64,000 bases of DNA from Spirulina major PCC 6313 (GCF_001890765.1 NZ_KV878783.1:3314771-3378770); one strand, 5' to 3'. Numbered from the stretch's first letter, positions 1 through 8,477 are shown. Notes: generated from the sequence alone by a model not told the origin. Numbers and translations are program-made.

Positions 1-397
1 TATCCGCCGTCACTGTCTTCTCCCCCACCATCAACGTATGGGAATCGACAAACTTCGCATAATGGGGCAACAATTCCACTTGGGAATTATCCAGCATCCG
101 TTGATAAATCCCGTTGAGGCGGCCCACCTCACCATTAACCGCATTCATTAACGTCGGCCAATCAAATTGACCATCCGACACGGTCCAACCATAGCCTCGG
201 CTATCTTCAATCAAGCCGGGAAAATGGGACGAATAGACCATTAACTTTTTCGGGACACAGCCTCGATTGACGCAGGTTCCGCCTAAGCGTCCCACTTCAG
301 CCACACCAACCTTCGCGCCATATTCGGCGGCCCGTCGTGCGGTGGCAATGCCTCCAGAACCGCCACCAATCACGAATAAATCATAGTCGTAGCTCAT
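1..397 (-). CDS. gor: Glutathione reductase, N-terminal part (runs off the window)
   Basis: This is the first ~132 codons of a FAD-dependent glutathione-disulfide reductase, which keeps cytosolic glutathione reduced using NADPH. I translated the minus strand from the ATG at 397-395. It begins MSYDYDLFVIGGGSGG, a GxGxxG FAD-binding Rossmann motif, and continues to GGTCVNRGCVPKK, where the two cysteines form the redox-active disulfide. The CVNRGCVPKKLM form is typical of glutathione reductase rather than of lipoamide dehydrogenase or mercuric reductase. The NADPH and dimerisation domains lie outside the window. The next gene, cobQ, is on the same strand but about 136 bases upstream and unrelated in function. 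Family assignment is firm; nothing can be said of the C-terminus. Confidence 0.9.
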   Translation of the reverse strand, partial: MSYDYDLFVIGGGSGGIATARRAAEYGAKVGVAEVGRLGGTCVNRGCVPKKLMVYSSHFPGLIEDSRGYGWTVSDGQFDWPTLMNAVNGEVGRLNGIYQRMLDNSQVELLPHYAKFVDSHTLMVGEKTVTAD

Positions 398-533
398 GCA
401 ACCTCCAGGTGTTCATTCAAAATCAAGCTTCTTCAGTGTGACATTTTGCTTGAGGTCAGGACTAGGGGGAGAGCCGTAAGTGGGGCGATCGCATCTAACC
501 ATAGCGTTTTTCTCCATCCGATTCCGGCCACAA

Positions 534-2015
534 TTAGGACAAAAGGGGCTGGAGGTTGAGATGATCTTCCACGAGGGTGGCGAGGCCGTTGAGCATGATT
601 TCCCGCTGTTCTCGGTAGTTGGACACCCCGGTGGGGAGTGAGAGCAGGCCCCGCCGTTGGCGCAGGTGGTTAATCCAGGTGCGCCGCCAGGGGCCATTAT
701 CAAAAATGCCGTGGAGATAGCACCCCCAGATCGATTGACTGGGATCGACGAGGCCGAGGCTGTCGTCATCAAAGAGGGCTTGGGGTTGATCGGCAGCATC
801 ACGGCGGCGGTGGAGCCGTTGGGTTTGGCCCTGGTGGATTTCGTAGCCTTCGATGGGAAGACCGGCGTGGGGATAATTGGAAAAGCAGGTGCGCTGCTGG
901 ACGATTTTGTCGCGGGTGATCGTGGTTTGGATCGGGAGGAGTTGGAGGCCGGTTTGTTCGCCGGCTTCGCCTTCAAGGCCGTGGGGATCGGCGATGCGAT
1001 CGCCCAACATTTGAAAGCCGCCACAAATCCCAAACACCGTCCCCCCGGCGGCCACATAGTCTTGAATTTTTTTCGCCATGCCGCTGCTGTGGAGGGCGTT
1101 GAGATCACTCAAGGTGGTTTTCGAGCCGGGCAGGATCACCGCATCAGGGTAGCCCAGTTCCCCGTCGAGATTGACATATTTCACCCCCACCGTTGGTTCG
1201 GCTTCGAGGGGGTCAAAGTCGGTGAAGTTGGCAATGTGGGGGAGGCGGATGATGCTGATCGTGGCTTCCTGTTGGGTTTTATGCGATCGCCGATCCAACA
1301 AACTCAAGGAATCCTCCGCCGGAAACAGTTGATTACTCCAGGGGATCACCCCCAGCACCGGAATCCCGGTGTAATTCTCCAGCCAGTCAATCCCCGGCTG
1401 CAAGATTGACAACTGCCCCCGAAATTTATTGATCACAATCCCTTTAATCAGCGATCGCTCATCCGGGTCAAGGAGGGCTAACGTCCCCACCACATGGGCA
1501 AAGGACCCGCCGCGATCGATATCCACAATCAAAACCGTAGCCGCGTTGAGGTATTTCGCCACCCGCATATTAGTGAGGTCGCGGTGTTTGAGGTTAATTT
1601 CCGCCGGACTGCCCGCCCCCTCGCACACGATCACATCAAATTCCGACGCTAGACTGTGCAGGGATTCCGTAATCGCCTGCCAGCCCCGATCAAAATACTG
1701 CTCGTAATAGTTGGCCGCCGTGGTCGTTCCCACCGCCTGGCCGCGAATAATCACCTGAGAGGTGCTGTCGCCTTGGGGCTTGAGCAGGATCGGGTTCATT
1801 TCGACCCAGGGTTTGACCCCCGCTGCCCAAGCTTGTACCGCTTGGGCATAGCCAATTTCGCCGCCGGAGGGGGTGACGTAGGCGTTCAGAGCCATGTTTT
1901 GGCCTTTGAAGGGGGTAACGCGACAATTCTGGCGGTTGAGAATCCGACAGAGGGCGGTGGCGAGCATCGATTTTCCGGCATGGGAGGTCGTGCCGACGAC
2001 CATAATCGCTTTCAT
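534..2015 (-). CDS. cobQ: Cobyric acid synthase CobQ
   Basis: The 493-residue product matches the usual length of CobQ, the amidotransferase that uses glutamine and ATP to amidate adenosylcobyrinic acid a,c-diamide at four side chains during cobalamin (in cyanobacteria usually pseudocobalamin) synthesis. The N-terminal dethiobiotin-synthetase-like ATPase domain opens with VGTTSHAGKS (residues 7-16). The C-terminal class I glutaminase-like domain has the nucleophile Cys331 in GICGGFQMLG and the catalytic His435 in GCYLHGIFDN. The start is only 8 bases from the stop of a small gene upstream on the same strand, so the two are probably co-transcribed. No other cobalamin gene and no cobalamin riboswitch is visible nearby. 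Confidence 0.96.
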   Translation of the reverse strand: MKAIMVVGTTSHAGKSMLATALCRILNRQNCRVTPFKGQNMALNAYVTPSGGEIGYAQAVQAWAAGVKPWVEMNPILLKPQGDSTSQVIIRGQAVGTTTAANYYEQYFDRGWQAITESLHSLASEFDVIVCEGAGSPAEINLKHRDLTNMRVAKYLNAATVLIVDIDRGGSFAHVVGTLALLDPDERSLIKGIVINKFRGQLSILQPGIDWLENYTGIPVLGVIPWSNQLFPAEDSLSLLDRRSHKTQQEATISIIRLPHIANFTDFDPLEAEPTVGVKYVNLDGELGYPDAVILPGSKTTLSDLNALHSSGMAKKIQDYVAAGGTVFGICGGFQMLGDRIADPHGLEGEAGEQTGLQLLPIQTTITRDKIVQQRTCFSNYPHAGLPIEGYEIHQGQTQRLHRRRDAADQPQALFDDDSLGLVDPSQSIWGCYLHGIFDNGPWRRTWINHLRQRRGLLSLPTGVSNYREQREIMLNGLATLVEDHLNLQPLLS

Positions 2016-2023
2016 GAATGGTT

Positions 2024-2419
2024 TTAGAGGGGGAGACGGAACCAGCGGTGTATCCAGTTGAGGAAGCGATCGCCCCAGGTGGCCGGGGGGATGCCTTGGG
2101 CGGAATCTGACCAGGCTTGGGTTAATTGCCAGCCCAACGGCGTGAGGCGAAAACTATCGGTGATGCCCTGGCCATCCACTTCACGACGCACCAGCCCCAC
2201 CTGAATCAACCACATCATCTGACTTTCGGCCTGCCATTCCGTCAGGGGGGTGCGGGTATAGGCCTGGGTAACGCCCGCTGTTCCCGCTAGGGCATCAAGG
2301 GCGACGCTCGTGGTGCGAATCGCGAGCAGCAGCGCGAGGGTAAAGGGGGAGCAACGCAGGGCGCGGGCGGCGCGATCGCAAATGCGGGCAGAATAGCGAA
2401 TGGAGGAAGAAGAGGTCAT
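2024..2419 (-). CDS. Small conserved cyanobacterial protein upstream of cobQ
   Basis: A 131-residue protein whose stop lies 8 bases before the cobQ start on the same strand, which argues for one transcript. It resembles a cyanobacterium-specific family annotated as Npun_F0494 (recalled, not searched). The middle is hydrophobic-helical; the segment around residues 65-105 (WLIQVGLVRREVDG followed by FRLTPLGWQLTQ) looks like a winged-helix-type fold, and the C-terminus carries a Trp/Arg-rich tail (WIHRWFRLPL). There is no signal peptide and no catalytic motif. No function can be assigned; linkage to cobQ may be only transcriptional. The ATG at 2419 is the only plausible start. Confidence 0.75.
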   Translation of the reverse strand: MTSSSSIRYSARICDRAARALRCSPFTLALLLAIRTTSVALDALAGTAGVTQAYTRTPLTEWQAESQMMWLIQVGLVRREVDGQGITDSFRLTPLGWQLTQAWSDSAQGIPPATWGDRFLNWIHRWFRLPL

Positions 2420-2551
2420 GGTGCTTGCAAACGGCTAGACGTTCAGGATAGATCATGAGGCCCTAGCAAAAGGGCGATGAAGCAATTCTATAAATATTGT
2501 AAAATCCAAACTAGAAGACAATCATGGCAACCTAACCACGACATCAACGTT

Positions 2552-2986
2552 ATGACTTTAACCGTAGGAACGAAAGCGCCCGCTTTCACCACCACCGATG
2601 ATCAAGGGAACACCGTTTCCCTCAGTGACTTTGCCGGCAAAATTGTCGTTCTTTACTTCTATCCTAAAGACGATACGCCCGGCTGCACCAAGCAAGCCCA
2701 AAGTTTTCGGGATAATTTTGCAGCGTATCAAGACAAAGACATGGTGGTCTTGGGGGTGAGTCGTGATGATCAAGCCTCCCATCAGCAGTTCAAAGAAAAA
2801 TATGGTCTGCCGTTTACCCTCCTCACGGATGTAGAGGGTGCGCTCACCACGGCGTACGATGTGGACGGCGGCGGCTACGCCAAGCGTGTCACCTATGTTA
2901 TTGATGCCGAAGGGACGATCGCCCAAGTGGATGCGGCGGTGAAAACCGAAACCCACGCCCAAGACGTGCTAGCCAGCCTGGGTTAA
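2552..2986 (+). CDS. bcp: Peroxiredoxin Q / bacterioferritin comigratory protein, 1-Cys form
   Basis: A 144-residue thioredoxin-fold peroxidase that reduces H2O2 and organic hydroperoxides. The family signature YPKDDTPGCTKQ holds the peroxidatic Cys45. In typical PrxQ/BCP proteins the resolving cysteine sits five residues on (CTxEAC). Here that position is Gln50, and no other cysteine exists in the chain, so it must work as a 1-Cys enzyme with an external reductant. I chose the ATG at 2552, which gives the normal family N-terminus (MTLTVGTKAPAF). An upstream in-frame ATG at 2477 would add 25 residues of non-family sequence. A strong terminator follows at 3012. Confidence 0.93.
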   Translation: MTLTVGTKAPAFTTTDDQGNTVSLSDFAGKIVVLYFYPKDDTPGCTKQAQSFRDNFAAYQDKDMVVLGVSRDDQASHQQFKEKYGLPFTLLTDVEGALTTAYDVDGGGYAKRVTYVIDAEGTIAQVDAAVKTETHAQDVLASLG

Positions 2987-3011
2987 GGCGCGATCGGGTC
3001 AACTGGCCACT

Positions 3012-3050
3012 AAAAAAGAGAGCGTGTTCATAGGACACGCTCTCTTTTTT
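3012..3050. terminator. Bidirectional intrinsic terminator between converging genes
   Basis: A perfect 16-bp inverted repeat, with arms 3012-3027 and 3035-3050 and a 7-base loop. It has A6 on one side and T6 on the other, so it can act as a Rho-independent terminator on both strands. It sits between the peroxiredoxin gene (plus strand, ends 2986) and the minus-strand gene ending at 3076. Confidence 0.9.
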
Positions 3051-3075
3051 GTCGGGATGAATCGCAATGCTCCCA

Positions 3076-3417
3076 TTATTCCGGTTGGACGGATTCGGGG
3101 GTTTCGGTTTCAGCGGCTTGGTTTTGCTGTTCCTGTTGGCGTTGGATGGCTTCGAGTTGGCGGCGGCGAAAGTCTTGGCTGGCTTCGTTGAGGCTTTCGT
3201 TTTGGAGTTCGGGGTCAAAGGTGTTGTTCATTTGCCGCGCCCGATGGATGAGGTCAAAGGGGTTGAGACCGCCTTCAAAGAGGGTGTCGCGTTCGTTGGT
3301 TTGGAATTCGCCGGTTTCGGGTTCAACTTGGCTGAGGGCGGGCAGAAGGCAGCCACTGCCCAGGGTGAGGAGGGCGGTGGACAGGAGCAGGGCGGAGCGG
3401 TGGAGGGGGTTAAGCAT
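3076..3417 (-). CDS. Secreted or periplasmic small protein of unknown function
   Basis: A protein of about 113 residues. From the ATG at 3417 it begins with a positively charged, then hydrophobic stretch (HRSALLLSTALLTLGSG) and an alanine-type cleavage site near ALSQ, so it is probably exported. There is a cysteine inside the hydrophobic end (GSGC), but the residues before it make a poor lipobox. The mature part contains a conserved-looking core (LFEGGLNPFDLIHRARQMNN) and a Gln/Glu-rich tail that may be coiled coil. A GTG at 3438 in the same frame is an alternative start. I do not recognise a named domain. Confidence 0.65.
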   Translation of the reverse strand: MLNPLHRSALLLSTALLTLGSGCLLPALSQVEPETGEFQTNERDTLFEGGLNPFDLIHRARQMNNTFDPELQNESLNEASQDFRRRQLEAIQRQQEQQNQAAETETPESVQPE

Positions 3418-3604
3418 CGGTTTTAAAGGTGCGATCACACTAGCGTCATCTCATTAACCATAACAAACACAGCCTCCTCGACGGAACAGGATCGGCAGTT
3501 CCCAACGGAGTTGTGATGCCTTATGGTAGCGTGGCCGTGCCGACATTAATCCCATCAAACCTGGAGGGTTGAGATTAAGGGGATCAAAAGGTTCGTGCCC
3601 CTCG

Positions 3605-3632
3605 TTGGCAAGGAGGTCTTTTTGGTTATAAA
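3605..3632 (+). promoter_or_regulatory. Sigma-70-type promoter of rpsU
   Basis: TTGGCA at 3605-3610 and TATAAA at 3627-3632 are 16 bases apart, a near-consensus -35/-10 pair. This would start transcription around 3639, leaving a leader of about 25 bases that contains the Shine-Dalgarno sequence GGAGG at 3651-3655, 7 bases before the rpsU ATG. Confidence 0.55.
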
Positions 3633-3662
3633 GTGGTAGTTAAACCCGTAGGAGGACAAAGG

Positions 3663-3842
3663 ATGACTCAGGTGACAGTTGGAGAAAATGAAGGCATTGA
3701 ATCTGCATTACGACGGTTTCGCAGAGAAGTATCCAAAGCTGGAATTTTTGCAGATATGAAACGTCTGCGCCATTTTGAAACGCCACAAGAAAAGAAAAAG
3801 CGCAAAGCGATCGCGCGTCGGCGCAAAAAGCGGTTTAGCTAA
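3663..3842 (+). CDS. rpsU: 30S ribosomal protein S21
   Basis: A 59-residue basic protein of the small ribosomal subunit. The S21 signature is clear: an N-terminal [20 protein letters not shown] segment followed by the highly basic tail [15 protein letters not shown]. The start is fixed by a strong ribosome binding site, GGAGG at 3651-3655, and the family N-terminus; the ten extra in-frame codons upstream are not part of the family. It is a single-gene unit, flanked by a promoter upstream and an intrinsic terminator at 3951. S21 is needed for efficient initiation on structured mRNAs. Confidence 0.96.
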   Translation: MTQVTVGENEGIESALRRFRREVSKAGIFADMKRLRHFETPQEKKKRKAIARRRKKRFS

Positions 3843-3950
3843 CATCAACCGCTCTCAAGCGCTTCACCATCCAGAATTTCGGTATCAGGGGTATAGATAG
3901 ACATACCCCTTGCTGCTGTCTGTGAACATTGAGCGATCGCCCCCAAGCAA

Positions 3951-3984
3951 AAAAGCCACCGAAGTATTAACCTCGGTGGCTTTT
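3951..3984. terminator. Bidirectional intrinsic terminator after rpsU
   Basis: Inverted repeat with 12-bp arms at 3951-3962 and 3973-3984, flanked by A and T runs. It lies between rpsU on the plus strand and a minus-strand gene ending at 4004, so it can stop transcription from both sides. Confidence 0.85.
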
Positions 3985-4003
3985 CGCAACGAGAGTCATC
4001 ACC

Positions 4004-4585
4004 CTAGCGGGCGAGTTCCGTATTGAATTCGTTATAGGAACGACGCTCAAAATCTTTCTCGACTTGAACCGGCAAATCAAAGATTTCGCGGAACACCCGA
4101 TCCATCGCTTCGTAGGGAACCACACCGGTTGCATTGAACCGCACCGTTCCCTCCCCATCCAAAATCACCGTTTGGGGGACACCCTGTTGATCGTAGTAGT
4201 ATCCGGCATCTAAGGGGCCGAAGGATTCACTGGGGTTGATTTCATCGACGCTGATGGGTAAAAAGGAGGCGCGACGGCCATAAAACTCTTGCAAGCGGGA
4301 GACCACGATCGCAAACTGCTTACAGTCGCTGCTATCGTCCACGTAAAATGTCAGCATCGTCGGACGTTCCTGGCCCTGGGCTTGGGCGAGGGTTTCATGG
4401 ACGGGCACGAGGGAGCCATTGCCGGCATAGAGGACGAAAATATTCCCGTCGTAGCGATCATTATCAATACTCGCCGCTGCTGTGGCCGGCAGTCCGATAA
4501 AACAGAGAACCGTAAAGAGTACAATCAAGGCTGATCGTATGATGTCAATGAGCGATCGCCCTAGGGATTGGAAAAATATAGACAC
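4004..4585 (-). CDS. Thioredoxin-like thylakoid protein (probable photosystem I accumulation factor)
   Basis: A protein of about 193 residues with an N-terminal membrane segment (IIRSALIVLFTVLCFIGLPATAAAS) that could be a transmembrane anchor or a signal peptide. The rest is a thioredoxin-like fold: a hydrophobic strand before DDSSDCKQFA, a second helix-strand unit, then GVPQTVILDGEGTVRF, which holds the cis-proline site. The canonical WCxxC is replaced by SSDC with a single cysteine, so ordinary disulfide reductase activity is unlikely. It resembles the cyanobacterial family annotated as thylakoid membrane photosystem I accumulation factor (recalled by motif, not searched). I favour the GTG at 4585, which has GAGG a few bases upstream; ATGs at 4624 and 4645 are alternatives. 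Confidence 0.68.
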   Translation of the reverse strand: MSIFFQSLGRSLIDIIRSALIVLFTVLCFIGLPATAAASIDNDRYDGNIFVLYAGNGSLVPVHETLAQAQGQERPTMLTFYVDDSSDCKQFAIVVSRLQEFYGRRASFLPISVDEINPSESFGPLDAGYYYDQQGVPQTVILDGEGTVRFNATGVVPYEAMDRVFREIFDLPVQVEKDFERRSYNEFNTELAR

Positions 4586-4771
4586 GTTGAGATATCCTCG
4601 ATGCTTGAAGTTCTGCTCTATCATGGGGTACGTTGCCGCTCGCACCGCTCTTTCCCCAAGTTTGGGGCAGTTTGTTCAATCTTAGAGCGATCGACAACGC
4701 AGTAAGATAACTTAATATCATCAAGGGTGGACTAAACTCAATGCCCTGCCTATATTGCATGAGGAGTAGTG

Positions 4772-5416
4772 ATGGCTGAAATGAATCAACAGGATATGCG
4801 CGATCGCCTAGGAAATGTTGACCAAATTAGAGATATTCTGTTTGGGACCCAACTGCGAAATTACGAACAACGCATTGAAAAACTCGAAGCAGAATCAGCC
4901 GAAATGCGCCAAGAAATGCACAATCGGTTTGATCAGATGCAAAACTCGTTAACCGGTGAACTAAAAAGTATCGCAGATTCCCTGGAAAAGAAGCTGAAAT
5001 ACTTAAGTTTGACCACCCATGATGAAACCACAAAATTATGGCAAAAGCTCGAACAATCGAACCAAAAAAACTATACAATCCTCGAAACTCTCAATAAAAC
5101 CTTCAGCACCAAAACATCGAGTCTGCGAGAAGAACTCAACCAAACTCAAGAACAGTTCCAGCTTGAAACCCAAACCCTGAAAGCGAAGATTTTCGAGGAA
5201 CTCGAAAAATGCTTCTCGACCCTCCGGGATGCCAAGGTCTCCCGCGTTGATCTCGCTGAAGTGTTGTTTGAACTCTGTATTAAGGTCAAAGGCACTGAAT
5301 TTGTCCCGGATCTTAAAGAAGCGATGGAAAATCATCTCCAAACTGATTTTCTCTTGCCGGAAGAGGAACAATCACCATCACAAACATCCCAGTCTTCTGG
5401 GATGACCCAAGGATAA
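4772..5416 (+). CDS. Coiled-coil protein next to the GTPase/OmpA cluster
   Basis: A 214-residue, mostly alpha-helical, charged and soluble protein. Residues ~25-135 are heptad-like, with repeated Leu/Ile at a/d positions (YEQRIEKLEAESAEMRQEM onward), predicting a long coiled coil. A compact conserved part at ~140-190 (AKVSRVDLAEVLFELCIKVKG) follows, and the tail is Ser/Gln/Pro-rich. Start: ATG at 4772 after GAGGAG; the GTG directly before it is an unlikely start. It is on the same strand as the OmpA-like, GTPase and histidine kinase genes that follow after a 375-base gap, so it may be part of that module. Function unknown; a scaffold or adaptor role is inference only. Confidence 0.72.
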   Translation: MAEMNQQDMRDRLGNVDQIRDILFGTQLRNYEQRIEKLEAESAEMRQEMHNRFDQMQNSLTGELKSIADSLEKKLKYLSLTTHDETTKLWQKLEQSNQKNYTILETLNKTFSTKTSSLREELNQTQEQFQLETQTLKAKIFEELEKCFSTLRDAKVSRVDLAEVLFELCIKVKGTEFVPDLKEAMENHLQTDFLLPEEEQSPSQTSQSSGMTQG

Positions 5417-5791
5417 GAGCGAAGACGGTGAGTGTGACATCATGCGAGGGGGTTACGACTCAGCTATTTACAGGTTTTGCTGTCTTGCGAAACTAGGTCT
5501 TTTGTTGAAGACTATTGGAGAATCGTAGTGCAGAATAACCCAATGATCATGACCGGGGCGAAGGGTTAAAATGCGGCTGGGGTGGGTGCAGGCTCCTCAA
5601 GCATGGGAGGATCGCGTTAGTGTGGTGCGATCGCTGTTCAGCATTGACTGAATCCGAGACCGTTGTGATTCTGTCCTGAACAGACTGTGTCAGTCAGAAT
5701 AGTTACCCTGAATTTGGCACAATGGTTCAGTATAGATAGTACGATCACGAACCGTGCATGATTACACCCCTGTCGTTGAGTAAGGGCAGCT
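5417..5791. other. Intergenic region without a gene
   Basis: 375 bases between the coiled-coil gene and the OmpA-like gene. I see no convincing reading frame on either strand and no strong terminator. Some A/T-rich segments near 5685-5740 could hold the promoter of the OmpA-GTPase-kinase genes, but no clean -35/-10 pair stands out. Confidence 0.5.
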
Positions 5792-7900
5792 ATGCCTTTT
5801 CCCTCAGAAGATCCGATTTCTCGTCCCAACCCTGATTCCCAAACACCCTCAATGCCATCCCCTCTTCCCCAAGCTGATGCTTCACTTGGGGAATTATTCC
5901 AGTTTTTAACAGAACATGATCTGCCCCAGCATCCAGATCGCGATCGCCCCCTTGCGGATGCTGGGGCACTCTTTCACTCGTCCCAACCCAACAGACAGGG
6001 CCCCATCTCCGATGAGACCAGTGAGCGGCTCCGGTTGCTCCTGCTGGATCTCCTGGCCATTGATCAACAGAATGCCACCGATACCCCAGCAGAGACCCAA
6101 GACGAACTCTCGCGCCAACTGCGTCGCCTCGAACATCGGTGTCGCGATCCGCGCGTCATGGGGCAGGTTATCTATCCAATTTTTGCGACCCTCCTGCAAC
6201 AGAAAATCGCCCAATCCCCGGACGAAATTGTACCCGCCCTGGCCACCATCATCGATCAGGTCTTAGCGACCCAAAGCCAGCGCGATCGCACCGCCCTCAG
6301 TAAAGCCCTCGCCGCCGCCATTCCCGGCGCGATTTCCAAACAAATGGGGGATGCCCCTCATGAAGTGGTGCAAGCGATCGCCCCCGCCATGGGTAAAGCG
6401 ATCACCGCCCAAATCCGCCTTGATCGGGACTCAATGGTTGATGCACTCTACCCCGTCATTGGCAACACGATTTCCAAATACATGGGGGAAGTGGTCAGCC
6501 AAATCAATCACCGGGTTGAACAAACGTTCAGCCTCACCGGCTTGATGAATCATCTGTCCCTGCGCCTCCGGGGGATTTCCGACGCTGAACAAATCCTCCG
6601 GGATGCGATGCCCTTTAATGTCCAAGCGGTGTTTCTGATTCACAAAGACTCCGGACTCGTGATCGCCGAAGTGCAGCAATCGGGAACAGCAGCCCTCGAA
6701 GCCGATATGCTAGCGGGGATGCTCACGGCAATTCGTAGCTTTGCCGGGGAATGTTCCACCGATCCCCGCCATCAATCGGAACTGACGCAAATCGACTACG
6801 AAGATTTTCAAATCATTATGGAAGTGGCGGGCTACTGTTACCTGGCGGCGGTGACCCAAGGCGACCCACCGGCGATCTTTTCGATCAAACTACGCCAAAC
6901 CATGAGCGCGATTATTCTCAATCATGGCTACGGGGATGCGATCGAACAGTTTGACGGCAATCCCAACAGCGTACCGGAGTCGATCCCAGAACTCCTCCAT
7001 GACCTCCTTAATGCTCCCCAGCAGATCGAACGCTCACCGGTCGAGCGTCGCCCTCTGCCGTGGGGGTTGGTGCTGACATTGGGGTTTGTCTTGGTGGCGG
7101 TGGGGATTCCCTTGGGGGTGATGAAATATCAATGGTGGCAGGCGCACCAGTTGACGGCACAACTGCGCGACACCTTTGTATCAACCCCTAGCTTGGCGCT
7201 GTACCGGATTCAGCCGGTTGTTGAGAATCAGACCATCACGTTAACAGGACAGGTTCCCAGTCTGGTGTTACAACAACAGGCTGCTGACATTACCCGTCAA
7301 CTAGCTCCGGATTTCACCGTCGATAATCAGGTGAGCGCCGTGGATGCTCCCCCGGAGCCAGAGGCGATCGCAGCCGAAGCCCAACGCCTCACCCAAGGCC
7401 TCGCCCAAGTCCTCGCCACCCCCATTACCAGCACCTACGACCCCGATCTCCAGCAACTCCTCGTCCAAGGCAGCGCCCTCAGTGCCGACCAAACCGCTCA
7501 ACTCACCGAAAGTTTACGCCGGATTCCGGGGGTGCAGTCTGTGGTGTTGTCCCTCGATAATCAAGGATCACCCCTAGCCCAACGGGTCTATTTCACCCCC
7601 AACGGTGTCGATATTAGCCCCCAAGAATATAGCCAAAAACTCACGCCCCTGATTCGCTACCTGCGCGACAATCCGACGGTGAAACTCCGCATCATTGGCC
7701 ATACCGATCGCAGCGGAACCGAGCAAATTAATCAACAACTCGCACCCCAGCGAGCGGCTGCGGTGCAAGCGGTGTTGAGTCAAGAAGGGATTCCGCTATC
7801 CCAGCTAGAGACGGTGGGGATGATCGATCCCCCTCCCCAAGTGAGCAATGCCGATGCACTATGGTTAAGTCGGTGCGTGCGCTTTGAAGTGGTTAACTAA
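5792..7900 (+). CDS. OmpA-family envelope protein with internal Roadblock-like domain and BON-like repeats
   Basis: A 702-residue protein with, in order: a low-complexity N-terminus; helical repeats at ~120-245 in which a DALYPVIGNTISK-like unit recurs; a domain at ~262-375 (ISDAEQILRDAMPF, then VFLIHKDSGLVIAEV, then MLAGMLTAIRSFA) resembling Roadblock/LC7-type folds; one transmembrane helix at ~422-445; two BON-like segments at ~455-515 and ~525-590; and a C-terminal OmpA domain (~600-702) with the peptidoglycan-binding pattern IIGHTDRSGTEQINQQLAPQRA. Most likely the N-terminal half is cytoplasmic and the OmpA domain holds the cell wall. Its stop is 20 bases before a Rab-like GTPase. Roadblock proteins such as MglB regulate small GTPases, so a regulator-GTPase pair is a reasonable inference. 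Confidence 0.82.
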   Translation: MPFPSEDPISRPNPDSQTPSMPSPLPQADASLGELFQFLTEHDLPQHPDRDRPLADAGALFHSSQPNRQGPISDETSERLRLLLLDLLAIDQQNATDTPAETQDELSRQLRRLEHRCRDPRVMGQVIYPIFATLLQQKIAQSPDEIVPALATIIDQVLATQSQRDRTALSKALAAAIPGAISKQMGDAPHEVVQAIAPAMGKAITAQIRLDRDSMVDALYPVIGNTISKYMGEVVSQINHRVEQTFSLTGLMNHLSLRLRGISDAEQILRDAMPFNVQAVFLIHKDSGLVIAEVQQSGTAALEADMLAGMLTAIRSFAGECSTDPRHQSELTQIDYEDFQIIMEVAGYCYLAAVTQGDPPAIFSIKLRQTMSAIILNHGYGDAIEQFDGNPNSVPESIPELLHDLLNAPQQIERSPVERRPLPWGLVLTLGFVLVAVGIPLGVMKYQWWQAHQLTAQLRDTFVSTPSLALYRIQPVVENQTITLTGQVPSLVLQQQAADITRQLAPDFTVDNQVSAVDAPPEPEAIAAEAQRLTQGLAQVLATPITSTYDPDLQQLLVQGSALSADQTAQLTESLRRIPGVQSVVLSLDNQGSPLAQRVYFTPNGVDISPQEYSQKLTPLIRYLRDNPTVKLRIIGHTDRSGTEQINQQLAPQRAAAVQAVLSQEGIPLSQLETVGMIDPPPQVSNADALWLSRCVRFEVVN

Positions 7901-7920
7901 ACTAAAGTCTGAACAGTGTC

Positions 7921-8445
7921 ATGGGTACTATTTCTAAGAAAATTTGTATGGTGGGTGACTTTGGGGTGGGGAAAACGAGCTTGATTCGGCGGTTTGTCGA
8001 GCGGGAATTTAGCGATCGCTACCTCTCGACGGTGGGCGTGAAAATTTCCCGCAAAGTCATTCCCCTCACTCCTGATCTAGATCGTAATCTTGATACCCTC
8101 AAACTCCTGATCTGGGATCTTGAAGGACAGACCAAATTCAAAGCTATTACCCCCTCCTACCTCCACGGCTCCGAAAGTATCTTGGTGGTTGCCGATGTAA
8201 CCCGCCAAGAAACCATTGATAACATCCAAAACCATATTCAACTGTTTCTCGGTATTAATCCCCAGGGATCGATTGCGATCGCCCTCAATAAAATTGATCT
8301 CCTCGACAGTGACGAACAGTCATACCTCAAAGAATCGATTCACTCAACCTTTACAACCACAGTGGGAGCGTATTTCACGTCAGCAAAAACAGGCGAAAAT
8401 GTAGACACAATCTTTAATGCGATCGCTCAAAAAATGGTGCCTTAA
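7921..8445 (+). CDS. Rab/Ras-like small GTPase
   Basis: A 174-residue single-domain P-loop GTPase with all G motifs: G1 GDFGVGKTS (12-20), a switch I threonine near 37, G3 WDLEGQ (65-70) in place of the WDTAGQ usual in Rab proteins, G4 NKID (123-126) and G5 TSAKTGEN (153-160). There is no C-terminal cysteine for lipidation and no membrane segment, so it should be cytosolic and recruited by partners. It starts 20 bases after the OmpA/Roadblock-like gene and is followed 32 bases later by a histidine kinase, all on one strand. Bacterial GTPases of this type (for example MglA) act in polarity and motility. The role here is unknown. Confidence 0.9.
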   Translation: MGTISKKICMVGDFGVGKTSLIRRFVEREFSDRYLSTVGVKISRKVIPLTPDLDRNLDTLKLLIWDLEGQTKFKAITPSYLHGSESILVVADVTRQETIDNIQNHIQLFLGINPQGSIAIALNKIDLLDSDEQSYLKESIHSTFTTTVGAYFTSAKTGENVDTIFNAIAQKMVP

Positions 8446-8477
8446 TGTCCTAGAGTTTTAGTTCAATATTTAATGGT

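Noticed and set aside
657-1409. A 250-codon plus-strand open frame inside cobQ.
   Set aside because: It lies fully antisense to a clear CobQ coding region and shows no family motif.
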